Of a DNA stretch of 64,000 nt, positions 25,575 through 34,900 are shown piece after piece. The notes under the pieces are model-generated. The model was not told where the DNA came from and made no database searches. It worked only from the letters and a program-made list of their open reading frames with translations. The number at the start of each line of letters is the position of its first letter. The first letter of the stretch is position 1. This DNA comes from Azonexus sp. (GTDB lineage: Bacteria > Pseudomonadota > Gammaproteobacteria > Burkholderiales > Rhodocyclaceae). Position numbers and translations under genes: made by a program. The stretch is from contig JAGOBB010000001.1 of NCBI GenBank assembly GCA_017983615.1, positions 62,001 to 126,000 of the forward strand, given 5' to 3'.

Positions 25575-26435
25575 TCATCGATACGTGGCTTTTGATTGTT
25601 TCACCGTTACCCCGCTAAACCCGCAGGTAGTAAGCATGCTCGATACAATTGGCCACGGCGTCTGATGCTTCGGACCAAGAATAACTTCAACCACAGGGTC
25701 AAGTGCTAGAGCTTCTAGCTTGACACTTCGGTAGGGAATAATCTGTTTGCCAGATGCTCGATATTCACAATTCCATGGCACATCTTTGAGCCTTGTCGCC
25801 ACAAGGCGGTGCTCCTTCTCCTCCTCGAATGCATCCGATTTAAGAAGAAATAACTTCGGGGACAATTCATGCAGTTTTGATGATAGTGCCCTATTCGCTG
25901 TCCCAACCTGCTCTACTTCAGCCATGATTTGCTCCATACTTTTTGGCTCTGCCGGACCATTCTGAGGAGGTATTCCCAGGGCTCCTTCATCTATCAGACT
26001 TCGTAACTCCCTGTATGTAGGCTCCAAGAGCTTACGGTGCTCTTCTGCTCTATATTCAATCTGCCCCATCGTGAAAGTTGGAATATCTTCACGCGTATTG
26101 GCACCCAATTTTTCGAGGTATTCCTTAGAGAAGCCGATGGAAAGGCCTGTTGCGTCATCTGCATATCCTCGCCACTGGCTTAATAAGTCACCATCAGCAG
26201 AAAGGCAGAAACCTAACCCGTCGTACATGTACTCTGTTAGCAATACGCTCTGCTGGAATTGTTGGAAGAAGTAGCCCGATAGCCCATCTTCTTTCGCAAG
26301 ATCTATTAATGTATTGCTTACTAATCGACCCTCATGTGTGTCGTTCGACGACATCAGCGACGAAAGCCAAATAGAACGTGTCTTGAGAATTGAACAAAAA
26401 CTTTCAGTTGAGCAGTAGTGGTATAGCGTGGTCAT
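25575..26435 (-). CDS. DUF2971 protein on a low-GC patch
   Basis: A 286-residue cytosolic protein of the DUF2971 family: YHYCSTESFCSILK, the SSNDTHEG box, QWRGYADDATGLSIGF, and a C-terminal YRSVKLEAL-VEVILGP segment. The catalytic role is unknown; relatives often occur in accessory or defence-associated gene sets. Its base composition is clearly poorer in GC than both flanks and its codon use is mixed, which suggests horizontal transfer. It lies convergent to yggU, alone, with no mobility gene beside it. Confidence 0.8.
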   Translation of the reverse strand: MTTLYHYCSTESFCSILKTRSIWLSSLMSSNDTHEGRLVSNTLIDLAKEDGLSGYFFQQFQQSVLLTEYMYDGLGFCLSADGDLLSQWRGYADDATGLSIGFSKEYLEKLGANTREDIPTFTMGQIEYRAEEHRKLLEPTYRELRSLIDEGALGIPPQNGPAEPKSMEQIMAEVEQVGTANRALSSKLHELSPKLFLLKSDAFEEEKEHRLVATRLKDVPWNCEYRASGKQIIPYRSVKLEALALDPVVEVILGPKHQTPWPIVSSMLTTCGFSGVTVKQSKATYR

Positions 26436-26744
26436 AGTGCTACTGGCGTTGAGGGCAGAACTTACTGCTCACCCAATTCGCTGAGTTTTCTGCAGAGCAG
26501 TATTCGAAAAAATCAATCCACTCACCCATGCTATGCCCACGTTCTGAACTGAGGGCTATACGATACCTCAGTTACGCAATATGAGTTCAGATGACCGCCA
26601 AGCATCTGCGGGCAAAAGGCTGCTTTGTGCGTTCTTGGCGAATGCCCACTTCTGGCCGACGGTCGCCTTACAGCCTCAAAACAACAACGGCGGGAACATC
26701 CCGCCGTTGTTGTTCGCTACCGAAAGCAGTCAAGGCCCCAGCAC
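26436..26744. other. Gene-poor stretch between the DUF2971 gene and pyrC'
   Basis: About 310 bases with intermediate composition. The only structured part is the pyrC' terminator at 26680-26714. The short plus-strand reading frame at 26591-26788 runs through the terminator into pyrC' and has no coding character. It may be the scar of whatever brought in the DUF2971 gene; no direct repeats or integrase remnants are seen. Confidence 0.5.
26680..26714 (-). terminator. Terminator of the pyr operon
   Basis: A perfect 16-bp stem (AACAACAACGGCGGGA and its complement) with a 3-base loop, 31-65 bases past the pyrC' stop. On the minus strand it is followed by a short T4 run. Confidence 0.8.
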
Positions 26745-27992
26745 CTAAGCCTGATAGACCACCTTGCCGCCGACCAGCGTGTTTCTGACCTTCCCGGTCA
26801 TCATGTAGCCCAGCCAAGGCGAGTTCTTGCCACGGCTCTTCAGCGCTTCCGGGGTCAGTTGCCAGGTCGCTTCCGGGTCGAAGATGCAGACGTCGGCCGC
26901 CGCCCCGACGGCCAGTTGGCCGCTGGCCAGGCCAAGCACTTCGGCCGGGGCCGAGGTGATGCGGGCCAGCGCGGCGGATAGGTCGACCTTGGCTGCCTCG
27001 GCCCATTTCAGGGTCAGCGGCAGCAGGACTTCGAGGCCGGTGGCGCCCGGTTTGGCTTCGCCGAAGGGCAGCAGCTTGTCGTCGGCGCCGACGGGAGTGT
27101 GGTCCGAGCAGATCGCGGCCAGGCCGCCCGCGGCGGCGGCCGACAGTGCCTCGCGGTCGCCTTGTGCGCGCAGCGGCGGGGAGAAGCGGGCATGCGGGTT
27201 GAAGAAGCCGATGTCGTTTTCGGTCAGCAGCAGGTGATGGACGCCGATGTCGCAGGTGATCGGCAGGCCGTCGTGGCGGGCGCGCTGGATCAGTGCCATG
27301 CCGGCGGCCGAGGAAATCCGGGTCAGATGCACGCGGCAGCCGGTGTCGCGGACCAACTGGACGATGGTGGCGACCGCGATGGTTTCGGCGGCGACCGGGA
27401 TGCCAGCCAGGCCGAGGCGGCTGGCAACCTCCCCTTCGTGGGCGATGCCGTTGCGCGCCAGCCAGTGATCTTGCGGCTGCAGCCAGATGGCAAAGCCGAA
27501 GGTGGCGGCGTATTCCATGGCACGGAGCAGGGCTTCGGTATCGACGATGGTCCGGTTGGCCTGCGAGAAGGCGACGCAGCCGGCTTTCTTGAGGCCGGCC
27601 AGTTCGGCCAGGCGTTCGCCGTTGAGGCCCAGCGTCAGGGCGCCGAGCGGCAGAACACGCGCCTTGCGGATTTCCTTGCCACGATGGACCAGGCGATCGG
27701 CCAATTCCGGTTCGTCGAGCGGCGGATCGGCATCGGGCGGGACGACCACAGAGGTCACGCCGCCGGCGACGGCGGCGGCCAGTTCGGCCTCGATCGAGTT
27801 GAGGCGGGCACCGAGGTCGATCAGGCCGGGGCTAACGACGCAGCCAGTGGCGTCGATGGTCTGTTCGGCGACGAAGCCGGCCGGCGCTTCGCCGAGGCCG
27901 GCAACCTTGCCGTCGGCGATGTAGAGGGAAATGCTACGGTCGATGCCATTTTTGGGGCAAATTACGCGGCCGTTTTCGATGACGATGTTCAT
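26745..27992 (-). CDS. pyrC': Dihydroorotase-like protein PyrC' (catalytically inactive homologue)
   Basis: A 415-residue homologue of class I dihydroorotase. The metal-binding HxH that should follow PGLIDL is replaced by PGLIDLGARLNS, and the carbamylated-lysine position is also missing (CVAFSQAN), so it cannot be a normal zinc dihydroorotase. Known pyrC' proteins of Pseudomonas assemble with PyrB into the dodecameric aspartate carbamoyltransferase, and adjacency to pyrB (1-base gap) supports that role. The start MNIVIENG is preferred; a start 15 bases upstream would overlap pyrB. A functional pyrC must lie elsewhere. A dispersed-repeat copy encodes the IDRSIS segment. Confidence 0.88.
   Translation of the reverse strand: MNIVIENGRVICPKNGIDRSISLYIADGKVAGLGEAPAGFVAEQTIDATGCVVSPGLIDLGARLNSIEAELAAAVAGGVTSVVVPPDADPPLDEPELADRLVHRGKEIRKARVLPLGALTLGLNGERLAELAGLKKAGCVAFSQANRTIVDTEALLRAMEYAATFGFAIWLQPQDHWLARNGIAHEGEVASRLGLAGIPVAAETIAVATIVQLVRDTGCRVHLTRISSAAGMALIQRARHDGLPITCDIGVHHLLLTENDIGFFNPHARFSPPLRAQGDREALSAAAAGGLAAICSDHTPVGADDKLLPFGEAKPGATGLEVLLPLTLKWAEAAKVDLSAALARITSAPAEVLGLASGQLAVGAAADVCIFDPEATWQLTPEALKSRGKNSPWLGYMMTGKVRNTLVGGKVVYQA
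27930..27964 (+). repeat. Dispersed uptake-signal-like repeat, copy 5 (inside pyrC')
   Basis: The core is at 27930-27940. A TGCC/GGCA stem surrounds a T5 tract, another changed but still paired stem. It is antisense to the gene and read as DRSI, the same frame as copy 2. Confidence 0.8.
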
Positions 27993-27993
27993 T

Positions 27994-28953
27994 TCAATTC
28001 CCCGCAACGATGCTCATGACGGCCATGCGCACGGCAATGCCGAAGGTGACCTGGGGCAGGATGACGGCCTGCGCGCCGTCGGCCACCGCCGAGTGGATTT
28101 CGACGCCGCGGTTCATCGGCCCCGGGTGCATGACGATGGCGTCGGGCTTGGCGAGCGCCAGTTTCTGCGGCGTCAGGCCGTAGTGGCGGAAATATTCGCC
28201 GGCCGAGGGGAGCAGCGCGCCAGTCATCCGTTCGTTCTGCAGGCGCAGCATGATGACCACATCGACGTCCTTCAGGCCTTCGTTCATGTCGTGGTAGACC
28301 TGCACGCCGAGCTTGTCGAGGTGCTTGGGCAACAGCGTTTCCGGGCCAATGGCGCGGACTTCCGGGACGCCGAGCGTGGTCAGCGCATGGATGTCGGAGC
28401 GGGCGACGCGCGAATGCAGGATGTCGCCGACGATGGCGACGCGCAGTTGCGTGAAGTCCTTCTTGTAGTGGCGGATCGTGTACATGTCGAGCAGGCCCTG
28501 CGTCGGGTGGGCATGACGACCGTCGCCGGCATTGACGACATGCACGTCGTCGCGGCCGATGCGCTGCAGGTGCTCGGCGATCAGGTAGGGCGCGCCGCTC
28601 GACGCGTGACGGACGACGAACAGGTTGGCGTGCATGGCCACCAGGTTATCGATGGTGTCGAGCAGGGTCTCGCCCTTGGCCGTCGAGGACTTGTTGATGT
28701 CGAGGTTGATGACGTCGGCGCTCAGCCGCTTGGCGGCGATCTCGAAGGTGGTGCGGGTGCGCGTCGAGTTCTCGAAGAACAGGTTGAAGACGCTCTTGCC
28801 GCGCAGCAGCGGCACTTTCTTGACGTCACGGGCCGAGACTTCCATGAAGGATTCGGCGGTGTCGAGAATCTGGGTCAGGATGCGCTGCGGCAGGCCTTCG
28901 ATGGACAGCAAATGGCTGAGTTCGCCGTCCTTGTTCAACTGCGGGTTATGCAT
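27994..28953 (-). CDS. pyrB: Aspartate carbamoyltransferase catalytic subunit
   Basis: Forms N-carbamoyl-aspartate in pyrimidine synthesis. The product is 319 residues. The carbamoyl-phosphate loop is [11 protein letters not shown], with [23 protein letters not shown] and the C-terminal [11 protein letters not shown]. The start [10 protein letters not shown] is chosen by family alignment, and an 84-codon upstream extension through pyrR is rejected. It overlaps pyrR by 8 bases and precedes pyrC' by 1 base, so stoichiometric expression of the PyrB/PyrC' complex is likely. Confidence 0.97.
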   Translation of the reverse strand: MHNPQLNKDGELSHLLSIEGLPQRILTQILDTAESFMEVSARDVKKVPLLRGKSVFNLFFENSTRTRTTFEIAAKRLSADVINLDINKSSTAKGETLLDTIDNLVAMHANLFVVRHASSGAPYLIAEHLQRIGRDDVHVVNAGDGRHAHPTQGLLDMYTIRHYKKDFTQLRVAIVGDILHSRVARSDIHALTTLGVPEVRAIGPETLLPKHLDKLGVQVYHDMNEGLKDVDVVIMLRLQNERMTGALLPSAGEYFRHYGLTPQKLALAKPDAIVMHPGPMNRGVEIHSAVADGAQAVILPQVTFGIAVRMAVMSIVAGN

Positions 28954-29458
28954 TTTCTTCCAGCCTCCAGGCGAGTTGACCGTCGTCGTTGCGGGCCAGA
29001 ACCAGATTCTGGCCGTCGGCCAGGGCGACATCCCAGACACCGTAGGTGGCGCCAATCGGCAGCTCGCGGCCCCCACGATCGGCCAGCACGGCCAGCGCGA
29101 CCGAGGCCGGGCGGCCGTAGTCGAACAGTTCGTTGATCGCGGCTCGGGTCGTCCGGCCGGTGTAGAGCACGTCATCGACCAGCACGATGTGACGCCCTTC
29201 GACATCGAAGGGGATGACCGTCGGCCGGCATTGCGGATGCAGGCCCTTCTCGGCGAAGTCGTCGCGGTAGAAGGAGACGTCGATCAGGCCGATCTCTTCG
29301 CTCAGGCCAAGCAGCTCCCGGAGGCGTTCGGCGATCCAGGCGCCGCCGCTGAAAATGCCGACCAGCGCGGGATTGTTGGCGAGTTGCGGACGGATCAGGT
29401 CGGCCAGCTGGCGACACTGGGCCTCGGCATCAGGCAGTGGGTTGGGCAGGGGTGACAT
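28946..29458 (-). CDS. pyrR: PyrR, uracil phosphoribosyltransferase / pyrimidine regulator homologue
   Basis: A 170-residue PRTase-fold protein. The PRPP loop is [16 protein letters not shown], with SFYRDDF upstream. In Bacillus PyrR attenuates pyr transcription by binding RNA; in proteobacteria its regulatory role is less clear, and it may act as a uracil phosphoribosyltransferase. No PyrR-type attenuator is evident in the tightly packed genes here. The start [10 protein letters not shown] overlaps the ruvX end. Confidence 0.93.
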   Translation of the reverse strand: MSPLPNPLPDAEAQCRQLADLIRPQLANNPALVGIFSGGAWIAERLRELLGLSEEIGLIDVSFYRDDFAEKGLHPQCRPTVIPFDVEGRHIVLVDDVLYTGRTTRAAINELFDYGRPASVALAVLADRGGRELPIGATYGVWDVALADGQNLVLARNDDGQLAWRLEENA

Positions 29459-29870
29459 GGTGCGGGCTTTCGAACCAGGTTTGGAGAATGAGTTGGGCCG
29501 CGACGGCATCGAGCAGCGGCTTGGCGGATTTGCTGTTGCGACCGGTTTCGCGCAGGCGAGATTCGGCATCGAGCGAGGTGAGGCGCTCATCGGCGAAGGA
29601 AACCGGCAAAGCGAAGCGCTTTTTCAGACGTTCGGCGAACTTGGTCGCCAGACGGGTCATTTCGTGCGGCGTTCCATCAGCATGGGTGGGCAGGCCAACG
29701 ACCAGTTGCTCCGGCTGCCATTCAGCGACCAGCTTGCCGATCGCAGCAAAACGGTCGTCGTTCGATTCGGCATGGATGACGGTCAGCGGGTGGGCGCTGC
29801 CGAGCAGGGTTTCGCCGGTGGCGACGCCAATGCGCTTTTCGCCGAAGTCGAACGCGAGGACCGTACCCAT
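29430..29870 (-). CDS. ruvX: Holliday-junction resolvase-like nuclease YqgF/RuvX
   Basis: RNase H-fold nuclease linked to processing of 16S rRNA 5' ends and possibly to recombination. The product is 146 residues from [17 protein letters not shown]. Other conserved parts are [25 protein letters not shown] and the C-terminal DAVAAQLIL with the last acidic residue. No strong ribosome site distinguishes this start from one 12 codons upstream; the family N-terminus decides. It is part of yqgE-ruvX-pyrR-pyrB-pyrC'. Confidence 0.9.
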   Translation of the reverse strand: MGTVLAFDFGEKRIGVATGETLLGSAHPLTVIHAESNDDRFAAIGKLVAEWQPEQLVVGLPTHADGTPHEMTRLATKFAERLKKRFALPVSFADERLTSLDAESRLRETGRNSKSAKPLLDAVAAQLILQTWFESPHHVTPAQPTA

Positions 29871-29886
29871 CAGCGAGCCAAAGCGC

Positions 29887-30447
29887 TCATGCGTGCCCAG
29901 CCACATCGGAAAGTTGGGTGAAGCTGATGCCGAGCTTCTGCATCGCCGCCGGCAGGCGCTCCTCGGGCGGCAGATCGAACAGGATGCTGGCCTTGGCCGG
30001 CACGGTCAGCCAGGAATTCTGGGCCAGTTCGTCTTCGAGCTGGCCGGCATCCCAGCCGGCATAGCCGAGGCTGACGATGATTTCGGAAGGCTCGCCGGCA
30101 CTAGCGACGGCGGTCAGGACATCGCGCGAACTGGTCAGTCCCACATCGCCCGTCACCGCCAGCGTCGACTGCCAGCGGCCGATCGGGCGATGCAGCACGA
30201 AACCGCGGTCGAGCTGAACCGGTCCGCCGAAGTAGACCGGCAGGTCGGCAAGGCTCTCGGCGGCGAGTTTGATGTCGATTTTTTCGAACAAGGCCGCCAG
30301 ATTCATGTCGATCGGCCGATTGACGATGATGCCCAGCGCCCCGTTCTCGTTGTGTTCGCAGATATAGACGAGGGCGTTGGAAAAATACGGGTCTTCCAGG
30401 GTCGGCATGGCGATCAGGAAGTTATCGGTCAGATTGACGTTGTCCAT
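29887..30447 (-). CDS. yqgE: YqgE/AlgH family protein
   Basis: A 186-residue UPF0301 protein: [45 protein letters not shown], and [15 protein letters not shown]. The function is not established; it is almost always next to ruvX as here. The start MDNVNLTDN is the family start; an upstream reading adds 42 unrelated residues. It is divergent from phr, with only 38 bases between the two starts. Confidence 0.93.
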   Translation of the reverse strand: MDNVNLTDNFLIAMPTLEDPYFSNALVYICEHNENGALGIIVNRPIDMNLAALFEKIDIKLAAESLADLPVYFGGPVQLDRGFVLHRPIGRWQSTLAVTGDVGLTSSRDVLTAVASAGEPSEIIVSLGYAGWDAGQLEDELAQNSWLTVPAKASILFDLPPEERLPAAMQKLGISFTQLSDVAGHA

Positions 30448-30485
30448 GACTGGAATTTTAATCGCCGGGGAGGTACAAACCAACC

Positions 30486-31907
30486 ATGAACCAAGAAAAA
30501 GCCCTGGTCTGGTTTCGCCGCGATCTGCGCGACCATGATCATGCCGCGCTCGCCGCGGCCCTTGCCGAGGCACGGCAGGTGTTTTGTGCCTTTATTTTCG
30601 ACAGCGAAATTCTTGAGGCCCTGCCTGCCAAATGTGACCGCCGCGTCCATTTCATCCACGCCTCGCTGCTCGAACTCGATGCCGCCCTGCGCGCCCGTGG
30701 CGGCGGGCTGATCGTCCGCCACGGCCGGGCGACCAAGGAAATTCCCGCGCTGGCCAGGGAGCTCGGGGTCGCCGCCGTTTTTGCCAACCGCGACTACGAA
30801 CCGGCGGCCAAGGCCCGCGATGCGCGAGCCGTCGAGCAACTGCAGGCGGACGGCATCGATTTTCGCAGCAGCAAGGATCAGGCGATTTTCGATGGCGACG
30901 AGGTGCTGACCCAGGCCGGCAAACCGTTCTCGGTATTTACGCCCTACAAGAACGCCTGGCTGAAGCGCCTGACCGCCGCCGATTACGCCGCCTGGCCATC
31001 CTGCGGAGCACTGGCCGCCACCCCCCTCGCCGGCATCCCCGAGCTGGCGCAGATCGGCTTCGCCGAAACCGACCTCGCCGAACTCGGCATCCTGCCTGGC
31101 ATGTCGGGCGCCCGGGCGCTCTGGGACGATTTTTCCGGCGGGCGGATCGAGCATTACGCCAGCCGGCGGGACTTCCCGGCCATCAAAGGCGTTTCCTACC
31201 TGTCGGTCCATCTGCGCTTCGGCACCATCTCGATCCGCGAACTGGCCCGCCATGCGCTGGCCGCCAAGGCGGATGCCTGGCTCAGCGAGCTGATCTGGCG
31301 CGATTTCTATTTCATGATTCTTGAGCACTTTCCACACGTGGTCGGCCACGCCTTCAAGCCCGAATACGATGCGATCCGCTGGGCCGACCGGCCGGAAGCC
31401 TTCGCCGCCTGGTGCGCCGGCCGCACCGGCTACCCGCTGGTCGATGCCGCGATGCGGCAGTTGAACCACTGCGGCTGGATGCACAACCGCCTGCGCATGG
31501 TCGTCGCCTCTTTTTTAACCAAGGACCTCGGCATTGACTGGCGGCTCGGCGAACGTTATTTCGCCGAGCAACTGAACGATTTCGACCTCTCGGCCAATAA
31601 CGGCGGCTGGCAATGGGCGGCTTCGACCGGCTGTGACGCCCAGCCCTATTTCCGCATTTTCAATCCGGTCACCCAGTCGGAAAAATTCGATCCGGAGGGC
31701 AAGTTCATCCGCCGCTACGTGCCGGAACTGGCCGGCGTACCGACCAAAAAGATCCACGCCCCATGGCAGATAGGGCGCATCGAGCAGGAAGCGCTCGGCG
31801 TCGTGATCGGCCGCGACTACCCGGCGCCAATCGTCGATCACGCCAGCGCCCGCGAGGAAACGCTGGCTCGCTATGGAATTTTGAAAATGGCCAAAAAAAT
31901 GGGCTGA
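30486..31907 (+). CDS. phr: Deoxyribodipyrimidine photolyase
   Basis: Light-driven repair of cyclobutane pyrimidine dimers using FAD. The product is 473 residues: the N-terminal antenna-binding Rossmann domain starts [14 protein letters not shown], and the C-terminal FAD domain has [35 protein letters not shown] and [17 protein letters not shown]. Class I CPD photolyase is the best fit. The last five codons and the stop lie inside a dispersed-repeat copy. Confidence 0.95.
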   Translation: MNQEKALVWFRRDLRDHDHAALAAALAEARQVFCAFIFDSEILEALPAKCDRRVHFIHASLLELDAALRARGGGLIVRHGRATKEIPALARELGVAAVFANRDYEPAAKARDARAVEQLQADGIDFRSSKDQAIFDGDEVLTQAGKPFSVFTPYKNAWLKRLTAADYAAWPSCGALAATPLAGIPELAQIGFAETDLAELGILPGMSGARALWDDFSGGRIEHYASRRDFPAIKGVSYLSVHLRFGTISIRELARHALAAKADAWLSELIWRDFYFMILEHFPHVVGHAFKPEYDAIRWADRPEAFAAWCAGRTGYPLVDAAMRQLNHCGWMHNRLRMVVASFLTKDLGIDWRLGERYFAEQLNDFDLSANNGGWQWAASTGCDAQPYFRIFNPVTQSEKFDPEGKFIRRYVPELAGVPTKKIHAPWQIGRIEQEALGVVIGRDYPAPIVDHASAREETLARYGILKMAKKMG

Positions 31908-31917
31908 CCGTAGCATT
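31883..31917 (-). repeat. Dispersed uptake-signal-like repeat, copy 6 (end of phr)
   Basis: The core is at 31907-31917 on the minus strand, followed on that strand by GCCC-ATTTTTTT-GGCC and ATTTTC. The phr stop TGA overlaps the core. Together with a partial inverted copy (CGGTCAGCCC, 31923-31932) it makes the intergenic hairpin. Confidence 0.85.
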
Positions 31918-31932
31918 GGCCACGGTCAGCCC
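31901..31932. terminator. Terminator between convergent phr and chpA, built from the repeat
   Basis: GGGCTGACCG and CGGTCAGCCC form a 10-bp stem with a 12-base loop. On the minus strand the stem is followed by ATTTTTTT, which makes a good chpA terminator; on the plus strand by TTATTT. Confidence 0.8.
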
Positions 31933-31947
31933 TTATTTCGGCGCGTC

Positions 31948-34900
31948 TTACTGCGAGCGCTTGCAGTAGCCGGCAACCAGCCCGAGCAACTCGACTTCAT
32001 CGTAGGGCTTGCCGAGGTAGTGGTTGGCGCCGATTTCCAGCGCGTAGTTGCGGTGTTTATCCGCCGTCCGCGAGGTGATCATGATGATCGGCAGGTTGCG
32101 CAGGCGTTCATCCCCACGCACGTTGCGCACGAAGTCGAAGCCGTCCATGCGCGGCATCTCGATGTCTGACAGGATGACGTCCGGAATCACGTCGATCAAC
32201 TGCTCCAGCGCATCGACGCCGTCCTTGGCCAGAACGACCTGGTAGCCTTCACGCATCAGCAGGCGGCTGGTGATCTTGCGCACGGTCAGCGAATCGTCGA
32301 CCACCATCACCGTCGGCATGGCCGCGACTTCGGTTGCCACAGAGACCGGGGCTGCCGGAATGGCGGCCTGCACGCTGACCACCGGCGTCCGGCTGGCCAG
32401 CGCCACCGGATTCAGGATCAGCACGACGCGACCGTCGCCAAGCACGGTCGCTCCGGCAATACCGACCACCCGCGCCAACTGGGCGCCAATGTTCTTGACC
32501 ACGACTTCCTGGTTGCCGTTGAGTTCGTCGACCAGCACGGCAACACGCTGCGAACCGGAACGCAGCAGCAGCACCCAGTACTGGCGATGCAGTTCCGGCA
32601 AGGCCTGGGCGTCGCCGAGCAGATGCGGCAGGAAATGGAAGGGATAGCGGTTGCCCTGCCAGACCACCTCGCCTTGGTCGCGAATGGCGGCGAGACCCTT
32701 TTCCTTCATTTCCATGACCTGCTCGATCATGGTCGAAGGTACAGCGAAGTGCTGATGCCCAACGCGGACCAGCAGCGTCTGCGTGACGGCCAGAGTCAGC
32801 GGCAGGTAGAGCCGGAAGGTCGTTCCCTTGCCGGCCTGCGACAGGATTTCGATCCGTCCGCCGAGTTCTCCGACTTCGGTCTTGACGACGTCCATGCCGA
32901 TGCCGCGACCGGCCAGTTGTGTCAGTTCGGCCGCGGTTGAGAAGCCCGGCTGGAAGATGAAATCGAACAGCGTCGCGTCGTCGGCCGACTGGCCGGGCTG
33001 GAGCAGCCCCATGGCCTCGGCCCGGGCGCGGATACGCTCGGCGTCCAGACCTTTGCCGTCGTCGGACATCGACAGGATGATTTCATTGCCTTCCTGAGCC
33101 AGCTTGACGATGATTTCGCCGACTTCCGGCTTGCCGGCGGCCAGGCGCTGGTCGCGATTTTCGATACCGTGCGCCACGGCATTGCGCAGCATGTGTTCGA
33201 TCGGCGCCAGCATCTTGTCCAGCACCGAACGGTCGACGTCAACCTGGCCACCGACGATGTCCAGCGTCGCCCGTTTGCCGGTCTCCTTGGTCGTCTGGCG
33301 GACGATGCGGTAAAGACGCTCGGTCTGGCTGGAGAACGGCAACATGCGCACGCCCATCAGCTCCTGCTGCAGACCGCGGTTCAGGCGCGATTGCGCGAGA
33401 ATCGCCGCATTGGCATCGTCAAGGTTCTTCAACAGATTCTGCTGGACCGTCGCAACGTCGTTGACCGACTCGGCCATGAAGCGGGTCAGTTCCTGGAAGC
33501 GCGTGAAGCGGTCGAGTTCCAGCGGGTCGAAATCGGTTTCGCCTTCCGGCGTATGGGCAACACGCGCCTGGATCTGCGTTTCGGCCTGGATTTCGATGTC
33601 GCGCAACTGGCGGCGCAGACGAATGACGTTTTCCGTCAGTTCCAGCAGCGAGCCCTTCAGGCTGCGCATTTCGCCTTCGATCCGGGTCCGGGCGATGGAC
33701 AGCTCGCCCGCTTCATTGACCAGACGGTCGATCAGGTCGGCACGAACGCGCAGGGTCGCCCGCTGACCCGCCGCCTCGCCTTCGCTGTCGGGCTCATGCG
33801 CCACCGGCTGAAGGGCAACCGGAGCTGCTGCAACCTCCGCCACGCCCCCTGACTCAAGAACCGGGGCAGCGGCGGGAGCCTCAGGCTCCACTGCCTCCTG
33901 CGGACCGGCACGCAGGCGCTCGACCGACTGGACCAAGGTATCGCAACCGGCTTCGATTTCATCGATGAAAGCCGGCGAAGCCTTACCAAGGCGCATGGCT
34001 TCCTCGACCCGCGCCTCGAGCATGTGGGTAAGCTCACCGAGGTTCATTGCGCCGGCCATCCGCGCGCTGCCCTTGAAGGTATGCAACAGGCGGGCAATCG
34101 CATGCGGCGCCGGGCCACCGGCGGGATCGCCACGCCAGCCACGCAACTGCACCATCAGATCGCGGGTCAAATCCACCGCCTCTTCAAGGAAGATAGGCAG
34201 CAGTTGTTCGTCGAATTCGTCGGTCAGTTGCGGCAGGGCCGGAGCCGGGGCAGCAGCGGCCTGAACCGCTTGCTTCTCCGGTGCGGCGCTCGGCGCGCCA
34301 CCATGCAGCGGGATGATTTCGGCGCTGGCCGGTGGAGCAGGCTCCTCGACCATGGGCGCTGGATGGAAAATATCATCGAGCGCGGCGATCAGCTGCAGCT
34401 GGTCGTCCGGCGCCTGTTGGCGGGCCAGCGCATCGAACATGCTTTCCAGCGTGATGATGCTTTGACGAACCGTTTCCAGGCCTTCGATGCTCTCAGGATG
34501 GGCCGATCCGTCACGACGCAACAGGGCATGCTCGAGGGCGATAGCCAGGCGGTTGATCGGCATCAGGCCGACCGTTGCGGCAATGCCCCCCAACGTATGA
34601 GCCGCCCGGGTCATCTCGAAAGTCGTGGCCGCCGAGGGATTGGTGTCGAGGACGACATAACTCGCCAGCAAGGTCTGCAGGTGCCCGCGAGCCTCTTCAC
34701 GGAAGATGTCGTAGAGGGTCGGCGAAGCGGTGACGGTCGGCGGCGTATCGGAAGAAGCCTCTTCGGTTTCAGCAGGCGACTCCGGTAGTTCCGGCTCGCC
34801 AAGTTCCACCAGCTCGATGACTTCCGGCATAGGCTCGTCGGCCGGCTCAGGTTCGACAACCAGGAGTTCAGCCGCCGGAACATCAAGCAGCAACTCTTCA

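Noticed and set aside
26591-26788. A 65-codon plus-strand frame after the DUF2971 gene
   Set aside because: It runs through the pyr terminator into antisense pyrC' and has no ribosome site or recognisable features.
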